A stretch of 64,000 nucleotides of DNA from Bagarius yarrelli. Its lineage: Eukaryota > Chordata > Actinopteri > Siluriformes > Sisoridae. A model generated the notes under the pieces. That model was not told the DNA's origin and did not search any database. It saw only the letters and a list, made by a program, of their open reading frames with translations. Both the position numbers and the translations under genes were made by a program. Positions 1 through 13,805 of the stretch are shown piece by piece. Within the stretch, counting starts at the first letter, position 1; each line of letters begins with the position of its first letter. Location: the NCBI GenBank assembly GCA_005784505.1, contig VCAZ01000040.1:538501-602500 (forward strand), in the 5' to 3' direction.

Positions 1-199
1 TGTGCTGTCATTTATTACAAGTTGAAGCGCACGATTGAGAAAGCAAACGGCCCAAAATTCCACGGACAAAACCCCCCAAAAAAGCCCCCTAAACAAGTTC
101 TAGTAGCAGGTTCCCTCAATACATTCCGATAAAATAAAAAAATTAAAAAAAGGAGACAGAGAACACTTCAAACAAATCTATCTGGAACACTGACAGACA

Positions 200-450
200 G
201 AGGTTTAGTGAAAGTATGGGGAAGTTATTTCTCTATTAATATCCTCTTTTCCTCAGGCACAGAATGTCACCCCATCTGCACTTTCTCGCAGCTACTGGGC
301 TGGGTTCAAATTGAGGGAGACCCAAATGTTGGGCAGAGATAACACAATCATCAGAGCGGCGCTCCTGTGCTGAGCATCAGTGTATTAAACTCGGATTAAC
401 CTCCCCGCGCTGCCTCCCATCACATTTAACTGGAATTCTGGTGGTGGGAA
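200..450. promoter_or_regulatory. candidate conserved non-coding block, intron 4
   Basis: This repeat-free block is clearly richer in G+C than the AT-rich DNA around it. It contains a bicoid-type GGATTAA (around 393-400). It ends just before a long AAT microsatellite region. The call is inference from composition; conservation was not tested. Confidence 0.25.
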
Positions 451-513
451 ATATATAGTCCAGATTTATATAGATTTATAACAGGACGGTAACCAACCCA
501 ACACCACAATAAT

Positions 514-547
<34 letters not shown>
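514..547. repeat. (AAT)n microsatellite
   Basis: An uninterrupted run of ATA/TAA triplets. A further broken AAT-rich stretch follows to about 650. Confidence 0.95.
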
Positions 548-689
548 TTACGTAATCAACCTAAATTGAATTGAATAATAACACTAAATAAATAAAGTTA
601 ATAATAATAATAGTACATAATAATAATAATAAAAATAACAATAATAATTATATAAATATAGAATATAATAATATAATTATTTTTGCACT

Positions 690-690
690 A

Positions 691-731
<41 letters not shown>

Positions 732-756
732 TTATTATTATTATTATTATTATTAT
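690..756. repeat. (ATT)n microsatellite
   Basis: A run of ATT triplets with a single C interruption at 730. It is the complement of the AAT tract at 514-547, so the two could pair as a hairpin. Confidence 0.95.
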
Positions 757-3409
757 CTAACTGACCGAAAAAAAGACCCGTGTGCAGAATAACTGAATTA
801 CATGCTATTTAATTTTAGTCGCACTCTTTGCAGGGAAATAAGGCTCAGTCAGAATAACCCTGAATCCCTAAATCCATAGAAAAGAGGTGACGTAATTCGT
901 GGAACGAATCAAATTAGTCAAACCAGCAAAAGTGACCATCATTGTGCACTGGAACATCTTCGTAGTTTAAGTTGCGGCACGGCATGTGTTCCCATGAAGA
1001 ACAACACACACTTATTGTTTTTTTCTTACTTTCTTCTTCTTATTTTTTTTTTATCTGAGTATTATTATAATTTTTCTCTCTTATTAAACGAAAATGTCGC
1101 AACTGAGTTGTGCTTGGATATGGGAATAATTTGGAAGCATTAACCTAATAAATGTATTCCAGTATTCCAAATAGTCCTATTTATAACAAATATTTATAAA
1201 TTTCAAGCATGTTTGGTTTAACAGAGTAGGTTAAAAGTCACACGCATATTTTAGATATTTTAATGCATTTTGTATATTTAAAAAAGAAAAGAAATGACAT
1301 TTATTTAGAAACCCCGTCATTGCATAATGCAATATTATTATTAGTTGCAGCACCTATTTTATTAAGGTCTGCTGGAAGTTTCACCTGAGGGTAGATCCTG
1401 TATAATACTGGAAAAAAAAACCTCCATATGCTTTTATATTTAAAGGCACTAAAGGGGGAAGGAAATAGACGTTAGGTTGGGTAGAAGATTGAAGGTGGCT
1501 TGGGGGGAAATCGAGAGGCTTAAATTCTTTTGATCCTTTGGCGCTTTTGCTTATCAGAAACACTTGTGGTGACACCACGACAATGAGAGTTCATCGTATT
1601 ACAAAGTGCCAGTGCTACCTTTCAACCTGTCTGTCTTCATGAATTTATTTCAGCTGTGTATGATTGGATTCGATCCATTTTTCTCACAGTTTAATACAAA
1701 ATCAAATTTCTTTTATTATTTTGGAAGTTGTTCTAACATTCATGTGTCATTTGTTAAATGTCTACAAGACAGACACCATGTCTGGCCACATTATCCTGCC
1801 TATTTATTATTTATTTAATTACTATGACTGTATTTCGGGTCAGAAAACAATTCGGATCGATGATGCTCGGTGCACCACATCCTGCTCAATCAGAAAACCC
1901 CAAAATGAACAAACAACAAGGAGAAACTCCTGCTAACAGCAATAAATGTGTTGGTTTTTAGGCTTCCCATGTAGTTGCACAAAAGTAGTTCATCCTTGAT
2001 GGTCCAGCCACCTTCAGGGCTGGATGGAGTACCATAAAACTGGCATCTAAGAGAACTCTTGACCCGAGTCAAATAAAAAAAGCTTAAATAGTCTGTTCCA
2101 GGCAGCTCTGCTTAAATCTCGGATGATAAGAGCCATTACTAATCCAGAAAACTAAAAAAAAAAGGGACATCAAAATCATCTATATTGTACCATTAAAATA
2201 TACCTATATATAAGTTGACATGGTTTATTGACCCAGGTTAGTGTCAGCTAATTATCCGGTCGTTTTAAAAGACACAAAGGCAAATGTGGTAAGAGTAGGT
2301 GGTAATTAGTTAATTAGCCAATAGTCTAGATCAAGCCAAGAAACAGGATGGAAGCCAGCTTTGCAGCAAAGCTCTAGGATAACTTGTTGATTTTTTTTTT
2401 TGCTTTAGCCTATTGTTCGTTTCGCTTTCTAACAGCATTAATAGTCTCTTTGGGAATACAAATATACCAAAAAGAGGAGTAACCAAAGTGGAAAGGGTTT
2501 TTTTTTAATAGGATGAGGGTGAGAGACGGGGGTGGGTCAAGGCCCGCTCTTTGCCATGGAGTGTTCAGTAGCCAGTCGTTAATCCTGCTTTCATTTTTGC
2601 CGACAAAATGCCTTGAGTTTTGTGTAGAGCCGCTGTGACGCTGATCAGCTAACAAAAGACGCTTCTTCCACAAGACTGACCAGGAGAAGCAGCTTCAGGG
2701 CAGCTATAAAACCCAAGCGTGTCTCTGAGTGAAAAGTAGCATTTATACATTTAGAATGGATCATCTTTGTTTACAAAGCTGCACAGAGGGAAATAGAAAC
2801 AGGAAACTCCATCACAAGCGCATTCCATACTGAACACGATGGTCAGGGTGTCTCAAATAATAATTAAAAAATAAAGAAATAAAAAACTAATGATATTTGA
2901 CTGAGTAAATAGCCTAATTTGCCTGGATGCTATTTTCTTATTCCAGAAAAAAAAATTATCCCAAACAAACCGATTTAGATTATTTATATAATCAATTATA
3001 TATATATACTATAACGGTTGCTAAATTTTACCTATAAAAACTTTATTATTCAATTTATCTAAACTAAATTAAAATCATTAACCTTAAAACAATTTATGAT
3101 AGCAAATGATAGTAAACATTTTTATAAATATTGGCCTAGTACTCACAAAAGTTTTTTTCCTATCTTAATTTTTTTAAAAGTCAACACTCTTCTATTCTTT
3201 TCTAATACCACGTCTGTTCTTTCAGCGTTCCAGCCATTTGTTTGAGCAAAGATCATTCTGTTGTCTCCCAGCCTCCACAGCCAACTTAAATACAGTCCCT
3301 CTAAATGAGAGAGAGAAAAGAGGAAACTCTCTTGTTTGGTGTCTTTTAGCTTTTCCACATTGACCATTCAGGCAGGTTGATGAACTCCTCCAAAAGTTTA
3401 TTAAGAGGA

Positions 3410-3560
3410 GCGAAACAAAAGGCTCCAAAGCCTTTAGGCAAGCAGGGAGACAGTTTATAAACCCGGCTGCCATTGTTCCTCAAAGGCGGGTGCTTGAATA
3501 ACTTTGAATGGGCTCTATCAAACTGACATGATCAAGTCAGACAACAGCATGTTAAAAGGA
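3410..3560. promoter_or_regulatory. candidate enhancer with SOX and TCF/LEF motifs
   Basis: A SOX-type CATTGTTC (3471-3478) lies next to TCAAAGG (3480-3486), with the inverted form CTTTGAA at 3502-3508. An ACAAAAG-like SOX match lies at about 3415. Such spacing is common in neural-crest enhancers, and Pax7 is a neural-crest gene. Activity here is inferred, not shown. Confidence 0.3.
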
Positions 3561-4629
3561 GAGCCCTTTTTCTTTTGGCTGTAGCGATCGGTTTATTTTT
3601 TTGCATTAATGTACATCTGCAGTAGGAGGGTTCCAAGCTGGGCACTCTTGCCCTTGGTCAATGCGCCGAGCTGCAGTCTTTAGACCGCTTGAAGTAAAAG
3701 TCTGTGTTCTGCACGCCCACAGTGGGCAGCAGGTGTCACAGGCCTACGAGAAGTATGGTAATCTCAAGTGTAAAAAGAATAGGGTCAACCCTTTCTTAAA
3801 AAGACCCTAAAACAGACTCTTTTCCAAGTGAGTGACTTGGAATTAGCTTTTTGTAGCATTGGATGTTGTCTTAATGCAAGTTATAGGATTTGCATGTCTA
3901 TATCTGCTAAAGAAGGTTTAAAGGATTTGAAATGTTTGGATGCCGTTTGTCAGGGCCGTTTCTCTCGTGAAACTATTAGATGGTAGAATTTAAGCTGAAG
4001 TGATTTTTACTATAGACAAAGTATCAAAGGACAATAGATTTTATTTTGCATTTTTTTGGCATGCATGTTATTTCAGTCATTATAGCTTTAAATTATATTT
4101 TCGTCCAAAAATAAGTCTATAAAAAAAAGTTGAAGGTCATTAAAAGGTTATCGGTGTAAAATAATTAGTCTGGGAGTGAATAAAGAGACTGCCAGTACAT
4201 AACATTTTGCATCCACACCTCACTAAATACATAATGCGAAATAATTACTGTTATTTAACATGTAAAAAAACAGGTTTAGCTAATTTTTGGATTAATTAGG
4301 GTTTATATCTTTTCGAGGCTATAGAAACTTGTTTTTGATGTTGGGCTGATTTCATTTTTTTTTACAAACAAAAAAATTATATAACATACAAAGAAAGGTC
4401 TGAATTTTTTAAAATGTTCCATGAAAAGGTCAACCAACAAAACATCGTTAGGGTTTAGATTAAAACAGATCGAAGCCGGATGCTAAGAAAAGATGGCTAA
4501 CTAAGAGAAGATTATTAGACGTGTTTTTAGTAAAAATTGTCTACAATTTGTGTAGCTCTGCCTTCATGTTTTTTTTTTATTCCTAAAATACTGTTTCTCA
4601 GTTTGCAACAGCTAAATTTCCTCCCGGGT

Positions 4630-4810
4630 GAGAGAACAGTGAAAGCATGGGCCATGTAATGTCTAGAGCTAATTAAGTGGAGAGTCAAGTTGTCCTGCAT
4701 CAGTCATATGATTAGCAGCTAACACCATAGTCCAACAGCTTAAAAATCAGCATCAGCCCACGCTACTTAAGGCCATAAAATTACCCATTTTATGGTCTTT
4801 AGCCGCCTCA
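4630..4810. promoter_or_regulatory. candidate element with inverted CCATAAA motifs
   Basis: CCATAAAAT at 4773-4781 is mirrored by ATTTTATGG at 4787-4795. This gives a perfect 9-bp inverted repeat around a 5-bp spacer. CCATAAA/TTTATGG is a core recognised by Cdx and posterior Hox factors. The upstream flank is mixed-composition, repeat-free sequence with a CATATG and a CTAATTAAG. Function is inferred. Confidence 0.25.
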
Positions 4811-6279
4811 CCCCAAGATTCTTCATTAGCCTTATTTATAAATTGTGCACTCGCACAAAGACAATAAACATGTTCCTAGAGTGTTACAAATCAGAAATGT
4901 GCTCCATTTTTCCGCCATCTCAAAACGTGAAAGCGTTGGGCAGTGTGAGAGTGATAGAGGATGCACTCTCGGGCTCCCCATGCAGCTTCAAAATGGGCTC
5001 AGCTATTTTTACACTGATTTTCCCCCCTAATTTGGGTCACCCTTTTACACAACTGCTTTGAAATACTGTACCCTATAAGATTAAAACAGGATGTGATGTT
5101 TTTGGTTTTTTTTGCTATTTAGCTTTTTGCTAAAAATGACTGAATTTGGGTTCTAAATCAAATAGAATTGCTTCTAAATTGAAAAATTTGGCATGTTGTG
5201 ATAATAATATGAACTAAAAATAATATTACATCTACGCTAAATTCTGAAATCTCATTTCATGCATTATTATCTGACTATTTTATAAAGCATTTAAAGCACT
5301 CTTGAAGGAGTTTAATTGAGAGAAAGGAAAATATTGTGTTCATTAATAAAAAAAAAGGTTTTAGATTCAGACATTCCACTTTGGTGTTTGCTTTTTAAAT
5401 ATTTAACTTTATTTTTAAGCCTAAATGGCTGGTAGAAAACCAGCGAAGAGTCGGCATAGTTTCTGTCGATTGCTGAGAAAGTTAAAGACTTTCTGAGATG
5501 TGATGCCTTCACAACAAATGTAGTTTTAATATTTATTATTAGTTTTATATTTTATCTAGTTTATTTGTATGCTTTAGATTTTTTTCCTTAACATCATTTT
5601 TGCCTGTCATTTGTTTTAACGTATGTGGATAAATCTAGTGCATGGCCATATTTTAACATATAAAATAAATGTATATAATAGACATAACCTAGAAAACTGC
5701 TATGCTGGTACTGTTCTGAACTATGTTCTTCTCTGTCAAATACATTAAAGTAGATTTCAATTAAGGCGTGCAAGTTAAAGGGTGTGATTTTCTTCGGAAT
5801 CGTATACGACTTTTAGAAATTTGATTAAGTTCTGCCATTTTAATTGCTTTTGACCTCAGTTACCAAGATCCATATCCCAGGTAATGAATTCAGTAATAAA
5901 AAGCTCAGAATGAGGCTGGATGTAAACGGACACCTGCTTTTCACCTGCAGTCTGAACAATGCTGGCAGGTAAAAACCGAATTACATCTTCCTCCGTTTCT
6001 ATTGACTGCCTCAGCATTTCCCAGCAAATGGAGTCCACTTTTCATGCAGCAAGCAAAAAAGGAAATTCTACCATCACCTCACACGGCCTGAAACGGTATT
6101 AAGAAATTTAATTCTTAGTGCATAGATTTAAATTTCAGAGCAGGGACTGAACAAGTCTCAGACATTTTTATGTTCACTTAAAACGTGGTGATGAAATGTC
6201 AAGAAGCTGTGCAACCAAAGCAAAAACTCACGGCTTGTGTTACTATAACTCAGGCTGGACTCGGGTGACGCTAGATTAC

Positions 6280-6620
6280 AACTCATTTCTTGAGCTTTTC
6301 GTAGACCAAACATGCAGCCGCCACATTCCAGGACATTAAAAACCTAAGAGACACAAGCCATCCTTGGCCACCCCCTCCTCTCCCCATGGTGCCGGCCCTA
6401 ACCCCAACCCTTTAATGGATTAATATGCAGGCAGCACTTTCCAGTGGTGCTTGGGCACAGAAAGTCAATATGTCAGCATTTATTGATGCCCCACAGAGCT
6501 GTGCAGGGTTTTCAGCCTTCTTTTCAGGCATAAATGGTCCCCTAAGGTGCTGCCTCTATTGCGCCTGAAAGGCCAGGGAGGCCCCCGAGGCTCTCTGTTG
6601 TTTAAGGTGAGCACGCTCAC
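6280..6620. promoter_or_regulatory. candidate conserved non-coding block, intron 4
   Basis: A repeat-free stretch of higher G+C with a TAATGGATTAATATGCA composite (homeobox/POU-like) near 6413-6430 and CATAAATGG near 6529. It ends at a short CA run. The call rests on composition and motif density only. Confidence 0.25.
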
Positions 6621-7659
6621 ACACACACACAGGCAATGGACAAAAAGACCACTGAGCCTTCAAGCACATGACAAGACCTATAAAAGAGCATCACCCATCA
6701 CCTCTCCTTCACATTTTCCCTTTTTTCCCTCCAAACTTTTTTTGTGCACAGCGACAGAAAGAAAAGGGAGCTAATTGTTTGTTGTGGGAGTTAGAGATTA
6801 TAGAGCCTTCCCCCTCTTTTTTTTCTTTTTTTACTGTTTTCTTATGCCACTTTTTCTTTTTTTAAGGATGTTCTTTTATCCCATAGAATAAAAGCAAAGA
6901 GTCTCAGTCCCAAACACACTGGCATTGCGTGTTTTGGATGTAACGGGACGTTTTATATATTATTTAACTGAAGTAACTACAGTTTGCAAACCGACAAAAA
7001 ATGGAAGTTAAATATTTATTGCAACAATAAACGTTTACTTCTTGTATTCTGTATGAAGATACAGTATGTTATGTACTGTATGTTTATTCAGTAGCGTAAT
7101 TTTTACAGCAAAAATTGCCACCTTAGTTTTAGTCTGACTCTTGCCTTGTTTTTTGTGTGTCTATGTGTGTTTTTGAAATGCTTCAGTCTCCTGCTGCTGC
7201 TGCATATCAGTTTATTGCTTAGACGTTAAAATTGACAGGTCGGCTTAAATCCAGCCCTCGAGTGGCGTGGACCGCTCTGTAGCAGATGCACATCAGAGAT
7301 AGAAGATTATAATAGTCTGTTTGTACAGTATTTCTTCTTTCTTCCTTGCTCTCCGTCTGACCTGTATAGAGGACACTGGAACAACTGTGAAAACAAAAGA
7401 GAAACTGGAGAGAGGTTGGAGTTGGATTACAGTGGTTGATGAGGGCACTTATTCGGGCAGTTTTAGTGGAGTTCCTATAAAGGAAAATTGTGTTGGTTTA
7501 TGTTTATTGGGAAGCAGGAGTTTCATTTGCTGTGAATTTGCTCCAAATGAAATAAAATAATTTTTTTTAAAAAACAGCGATACATTGGAATTGGGGTGGT
7601 CTGCTGAAGAACACACTGTATTGTAAATAATAGTGTGTGTACTGCATAAAGTATATTGA

Positions 7660-7990
7660 CAGAAGCTTCATGCCACGGCTCATTACTTTTCATGGCTAAC
7701 AGAGGCCGAATGTATTGCTAATTTGCTAATCGTCACTGGTTGGAAATGAGAAGAGCAACAATGTGCCCTGGCTAATGTGTGAAACAACCTATAATGTTGT
7801 TTAGACTGCCAGGGCTGATGAAGACAAATGTGTAAATGTTTGCCACCGTTCTAAGTGCAATGCCCTTTCAAGAATGTGCAGCTGTGGAGTGCCACATTTC
7901 CTCAGGCCCTTTTAAAGGAGAGGGAGAATGAAAAAAAAAAAGCCTGAGAGGAGGAAAGTGTGGCCGTGATGATGAATATCCCATCTGCTA
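7660..7990. promoter_or_regulatory. candidate conserved non-coding block, intron 4
   Basis: This block has balanced composition, no simple repeats apart from one short A run, and paired homeobox-like cores (GCTAATTTGCTAATCG near 7717-7732). It contrasts with the low-complexity AT-rich DNA on both sides. Its regulatory role is inferred. Confidence 0.3.
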
Positions 7991-8988
7991 GCTTTACTAA
8001 TGGTGACGGAAAAGATAGAAGAGTGGAGCTTGTGTTGGGTGGTCATGACTCCTTTCTGGCCTCAGTCACACTTCACCCATAGCAGTTAATCACCATCCTG
8101 GACTGGGCCATGTTTAACAGACCTTACACAGCCTAGGGCTGACTCTTTTTAATAACACACACTATGGAGTGGAAAAGTCTTTGAAAGATTCGCTGTACTT
8201 TTTAAAATATTTTTTTCTTTGTTCAATAATCAAATCTTTTTGCAGATTATATGATTACTATGCTATTAAAATCCCTTCCATAGTGAGTAATCAACCAGAC
8301 CACAGATTGCATACTGAGTCTTTTAGATATTTAATCTGAGGTTTTTGTTACAGTAATAAGGAAGTAAAAATGTAAAATTTAATTTCAACTTCTTTTATAA
8401 CCACCTGCTAGGTTTCCAACCAGCTCTACATCAACATTTAAGCATTTGGCAAAATAGTAAATCCTGAAGGTTTTTTAAAGATTATTACTTTCTGCATAAT
8501 AATTCTTTTTATTGTAATCAGGACATTCCTTATTATCATGGAGACAGATAAGAAGCTTGATTGGTACTCCAGGTGAAATTCTAAAACAGATATAGCTTGT
8601 CTAGTTGATAGTATACTAAACTGGAGCTTCTGTTTTACATCATCTTTACTTCATTTATGCTGCAGCACATTCAACATAACTGCAAATTCACCGCCGCCCA
8701 TTTGTGTATGCCAATTGCGGGATCTCTTTTCGGAGATGAGGTTGAGGTTCAGGCATCATATCTGTGCCAGCATCTGTTTCATTACCATAATCCGGTCTTT
8801 ATTATAGGGACACAAAAAGAAGAGACACTGACCCTCAGCAGAAGCACCCTGTCAAACTTATTCTTATTTTTCCATCGTGTGCTGCAGTCCCAGTTGTGGG
8901 TGCTGTGATGCAGCAGCTAAATGACGTTGTAATTGTTGTGACCAGGGTAGAATGAGATGTGGCAGGATGCATCCTCATCAGTCATGCA

Positions 8989-8992
<4 letters not shown>

Positions 8993-9028
<36 letters not shown>
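8993..9028. repeat. (CT)18 microsatellite
   Basis: A perfect TC dinucleotide run preceded by a short CATG-rich stretch. Confidence 0.97.
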
Positions 9029-9031
<3 letters not shown>

Positions 9032-10379
9032 ATTCTGGCCTCTTGAAATGCATTGCTTAGATTGATCTCTACAGCTTTTCTTTATTTAGCAGCTGGTGCA
9101 CAAAAACAGGGTGGTATTTGGGTGGGTAGGAAGACTGTAGGGGTAGTTGACAATGACAATCCTAAACTATTCTAAACCGATCTCTACTGAAGGTTGAATC
9201 TGTCCTGATGTGTTGGTGATGCAAAGCAAGGCTGAATATTAGTGGATTTTCTTTTTGTCTGTCTGAAATCCAACAGCATGTAGAAAAACATACATAATTC
9301 TCATGCTGCCCCCTGAAATGAAAGCTGCAGGACTCAGAAGATGCCTCGAGAAGGTGATCTTTGGATTTGGGATTTTAAGTATAGTCATGGTGAGTTAAAG
9401 ACAAAATGGTTTGTTGCAATATTTTCTTCCAATCAACCAAGAAATATTTTCTACATGTACAGCGCTGTCAGTATATGAGTATATTTTTACTTTAGTCTTT
9501 CAGAGACGATGGCACTTGGGGACAAAAGAAATCTTTGTATAGAAAAAAAAGGCAGAGAAATTGATTCAATTAATGCGGCCTCGTGTCCCACGGCCACATG
9601 TAATCCGTTGAGAACTGTGCAGTGTGATCTCTGGGAGACAAAAAGACAGCCACCAGAAGTCTCCTCAAGTGGCCTGTATTAATAGACTCTATATAATCTT
9701 GTAATTCCTTGTTTAATTAAACTGTGGTGCTGGCCTGAATTTGGAGCCACTTTAAAGGCTTTGCTGGTTTCAGTTTTTTAAATTCACCTTTGTGGAGTTT
9801 TTTATTGGGTTTTTTTTATACCTTTTTAAAAAACAAAGAGTAGCCACATGAATTTAATTACCTAAAAGTGAATATATTGATTTGCAATTATTTTCTTTTT
9901 TATTTAATGACAGTGAGCACTCAAACAGGCGTGGACTCGTTTTTACAAGGTTGTATAAAACCTAACGAGCAACGTGAGTCAAAATCATTGAGTGTTATCC
10001 GAATACACTCTTTAATGGAAAGGAAAATTCTAATCTTTCTCGTTCTTTGGGTTACAGAAAAGAACTTTAGCCAGTGTCACCAATGTGCTTTAATATAACA
10101 AGGTAAAAATGAAATAGTTAAAATTGTAAACATATAAATGAATAATTATAAAAAAATAAACATATTCTGTCCCTTCTGTGTATAGATATTTTTTGGCATC
10201 AGTAGCACATTTTTGATATGCCCCCAAAATTTACCATTTCCCTTAAAACTTTTCATACTGGCAGGTTGGCTGGATTGAGTCAAATTTGAACCTATTTTTT
10301 AACAGCTTTCTCATCTGTCATCTTCGAATTTTTACTCTGACACTAGAAGTACCTGCCATTCCAAACAAGAGTTGAACAG

Positions 10380-10880
10380 TCAGATGGGGGTCAAAGCTAT
10401 CAGTTCATGTCCCAGATTAATTAACCTTCTATCATTTCTCAATAACATTGCCTGAAGGTAACTTCTGTAAACCCTCATCCAGCCCTCTGCCTAAACCATC
10501 CTCCCTTCAGGCATTTCCATACAAAATACCACCACAAGGAGCAATAATAGTAAAAACTGTCATTAAAGTGAAAGTGTCAATCATGAGAAAGTACGAGTGT
10601 GAGTGTTGAGATCTGAGTATTGTAGACCAGAGGAAAAGCAGGGTCGCTTTCTATATCATGGCACATGGCCTCTTCCATCTCCTCTGAAATCAGTCGCTTT
10701 TTAAGAGGAAGCCGCCTGAGAAGCCCTTGGCAGCACTGGCCAATAAGGAGCCTGAGTTCAGCCGTCCCTAATGTGGAATGGCTTAAATTTGTGGGGAAGT
10801 CATGGCCTGGATTAAGGTCTGCATCTGCAGCACTGAGCCCCTGATGCTGCCAGGGGGATTTTTAGAGGATCAGCCCCAGT
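10380..10880. promoter_or_regulatory. candidate conserved non-coding block, intron 4
   Basis: About 500 bp of repeat-free, GC-richer sequence. It includes CAGATTAATTAACC (near 10412), a CCAAT box in GGCCAATAAGG (near 10739) and GGATTAAGG (near 10808), and lies about 1 kb before the homeobox exon. Inference only. Confidence 0.28.
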
Positions 10881-11784
10881 GCTGCCCAAACTGGAAATAA
10901 ATAAGGAATAAACTCAAGGCAGAAAAGCTCTTAGAGCCTATCTTTACCATTCTATTCATGTGGAATGGGTAAAGGCTCTTGATGTGACTTAAAAATAAAG
11001 TAGTCTTATCTTTTATCTGTCTTCGAGGGGACTGTTGGTGGGCCTGATGAGAATTTTGAACAAGATAAAACAAAAAAATACCCAACAACAAAAAATCCAA
11101 GGGGGATATAAATAAATTGGATTTCATGTGATATAAATGATATTTTACTAACGGTGCGTGCCGATGTGCCTTCTTAATAGTTTACATGCATTACATCGAC
11201 AAACTTGAAAACATACAATGAAAAGAAGAGTTTGGAAAAATTATGTTCATGTTGATTGTTATGCATGACATAATGGTCATTTTTGTGCATCGATTCCCTG
11301 CTTTAAATAAATGATAAGGTTTCATTCTCTTTCAAATGGACACTATTTCTTTACTAAGCGAATGGTGTGTTATCTGTAATTGACGTGGAAGCTGTGGTGT
11401 CTGAGATAGATAATCTGCTGTCTGCATTTTAAACGCAGTGAAATTATATTGTGCACCGTCTTAAAAGGCACAACATAATTAAATACTCTGGATATTAAGA
11501 CATTTCCAGTTTTGTTTCAGTGCAGAACAATAATGTCTCGCTAAGGTGGTCTGTTAAGATTAACTCCTCCAGCACTCCATCATGGCCTCGGGGCCAGTTA
11601 GAATTTTTCCTCCCACAGAATCGCTTTTAGTAAACCTTTGATGTTTTTTTATATAAATAAACAAACATTTTATGTGAAAGTCATGTTATTATCCCTTATT
11701 TTTTTTTTCTTTTTACTCATTTATACTCGTCTATCACATCTTCCCACTAAGGGATAAATCTGTCATGGAAATGTATATGATTAA

Positions 11785-12120
<336 letters not shown>

Positions 12121-12393
12121 TAGTAACCAAAGTATCATATAATTATTTAAAAATATTTCATTTAACAGACTGATAGAAGCATGTGACTGCTTCTCTATAC
12201 TTTATTGTATACAATACAACGTCATTTTGTGTATCAATTCTCAGAGAGCAACAAGGACATGAAACTTATGAGGAGAATATAAATTAATATTTGAAAAAAA
12301 AGAAGGAATTAAGAAAAACCAAAACAAGAGGTCTGATCTTTACAGGCCTACACAGGAATACTTTGCCTTGCTTATTAAAAATCTATTGAAATA

Positions 12394-12656
12394 CACTATA
12401 TTTCACAATCTACAATAAGGATTGGGACACCTGACCATTAAATCTATGTGTGATTTTTGAACATCCTATATTTAACTTCTACAATATGGGTAAACTCCTA
12501 CTGTTAAACTGGATAATTGCTTAAAAAACTGTTAATTTTATTGTCTGTCACAGTACCAAAAACATTTAAGGTGTTTCTAACATGTTTGCAACTTGAGGAG
12601 GATATACCTTTGTAGGTGTACTTGTAAAGTGTCCGCAAACTTTTGACCATGTAGTG
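12394..12656. mobile_element. Tc1/mariner-type MITE
   Basis: A 263-bp non-autonomous element flanked by TA dinucleotides (12392-12393 and 12657-12658). The left end starts CACTATA and runs into GGGACACCTGACC. The right end reads GTGTCC...CTTTTGACCATGTAGTG, whose complement starts CACTACATGGTCAAAAG. This matches the widespread fish family with termini of the form CACTATATGGCCAAAAG...GGACACCTGACC (established knowledge). There is no transposase sequence, and the left terminus is more degraded than the right. Confidence 0.8.
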
Positions 12657-13744
12657 TATGTTATCTTATATTGAACTTTCGTAGATATTCATTCTAACAA
12701 TACAAACATTAACATGTCAGTCACATGACCAGGCATTCTGTTTAATACCATACACTCACTTCTATATGCTGATGTTAAGCAGCACTTTTTTCAGAGAATA
12801 TTTATTTTTTAGCAAAATTAATTCTAAAACTAAATAAGTTATTAAAAACTGGAGAAAGCAGTATAGGTAGAAAGGAGCTGTAATTTCAGCTTGTCAATGT
12901 TTCATGAAAGGGTTTTTTTGTATTCGCCACTAAACATTAATGATGCAAATCAAGCGTTTACCATCACTAAAAAGACCTCTCTTAAATCTCATCCGCTCTA
13001 CAACCCCTTCTCGCATAAATAACTGAAGCGGGATTGAGGGAAACTACAGTAGAGTTATAGCAACAGCTGTGGTGGTAGACGGGAGGGGGATAAAACAAGA
13101 ACGAGTGCATTCCTGATGGATTTCTCACTCCAGCTCTTGGCTGAGATTGTTTCTTCCCACCACTTTCAAGCCCACCGCTGCTCCTTATAAAATCTGCTGC
13201 ATATCAGAGTGGATCCCATGTGCCCGTTTGGGAAGTTCTACAACAACAACATTTATCAATCAAGATTTTGTGAGGAAAAAAAATTAGAAAAAAAATTGCA
13301 GGCTTAACTCCGGCTTAATGTAGCTATGTAACATCTTCGACACCTCTGCAGTCATGCATTGTACCAAAACAACAGTAGGTTGAGTTACAGCACACACAAC
13401 CCACCACGATTTATATAAAAAAGTTGGCAAATTTATTAGATTGTACACTATTTCCTATAATCTGCAAGACTGTGATGTTAAACAGATTTTATTTCATGCT
13501 GTGTGATGGAGAACATGTAGGAAAAGAACATGCAGACTGTTGTGATTAACACATACCGCAATTAAACTGCAGCTGTCCCTTTCGATCAGGAATAGAGCTG
13601 AAACCATTTTTTTCCCTTTATTTATCTTGGACTTTTTCATATATAGAACAATATCATTGTTTAGGATTTACATTGAATTATAACGTTAATTTTATATTAG
13701 AATAGTAAAATGTGCCCAAATATTACTGTATAGGATATATACAG

Positions 13745-13762
13745 TATATATATATATAGACA

Positions 13763-13805
<43 letters not shown>
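13745..13805. repeat. (AT)n microsatellite
   Basis: An AT dinucleotide run interrupted by a GACAG at about 13759-13763. Confidence 0.95.
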
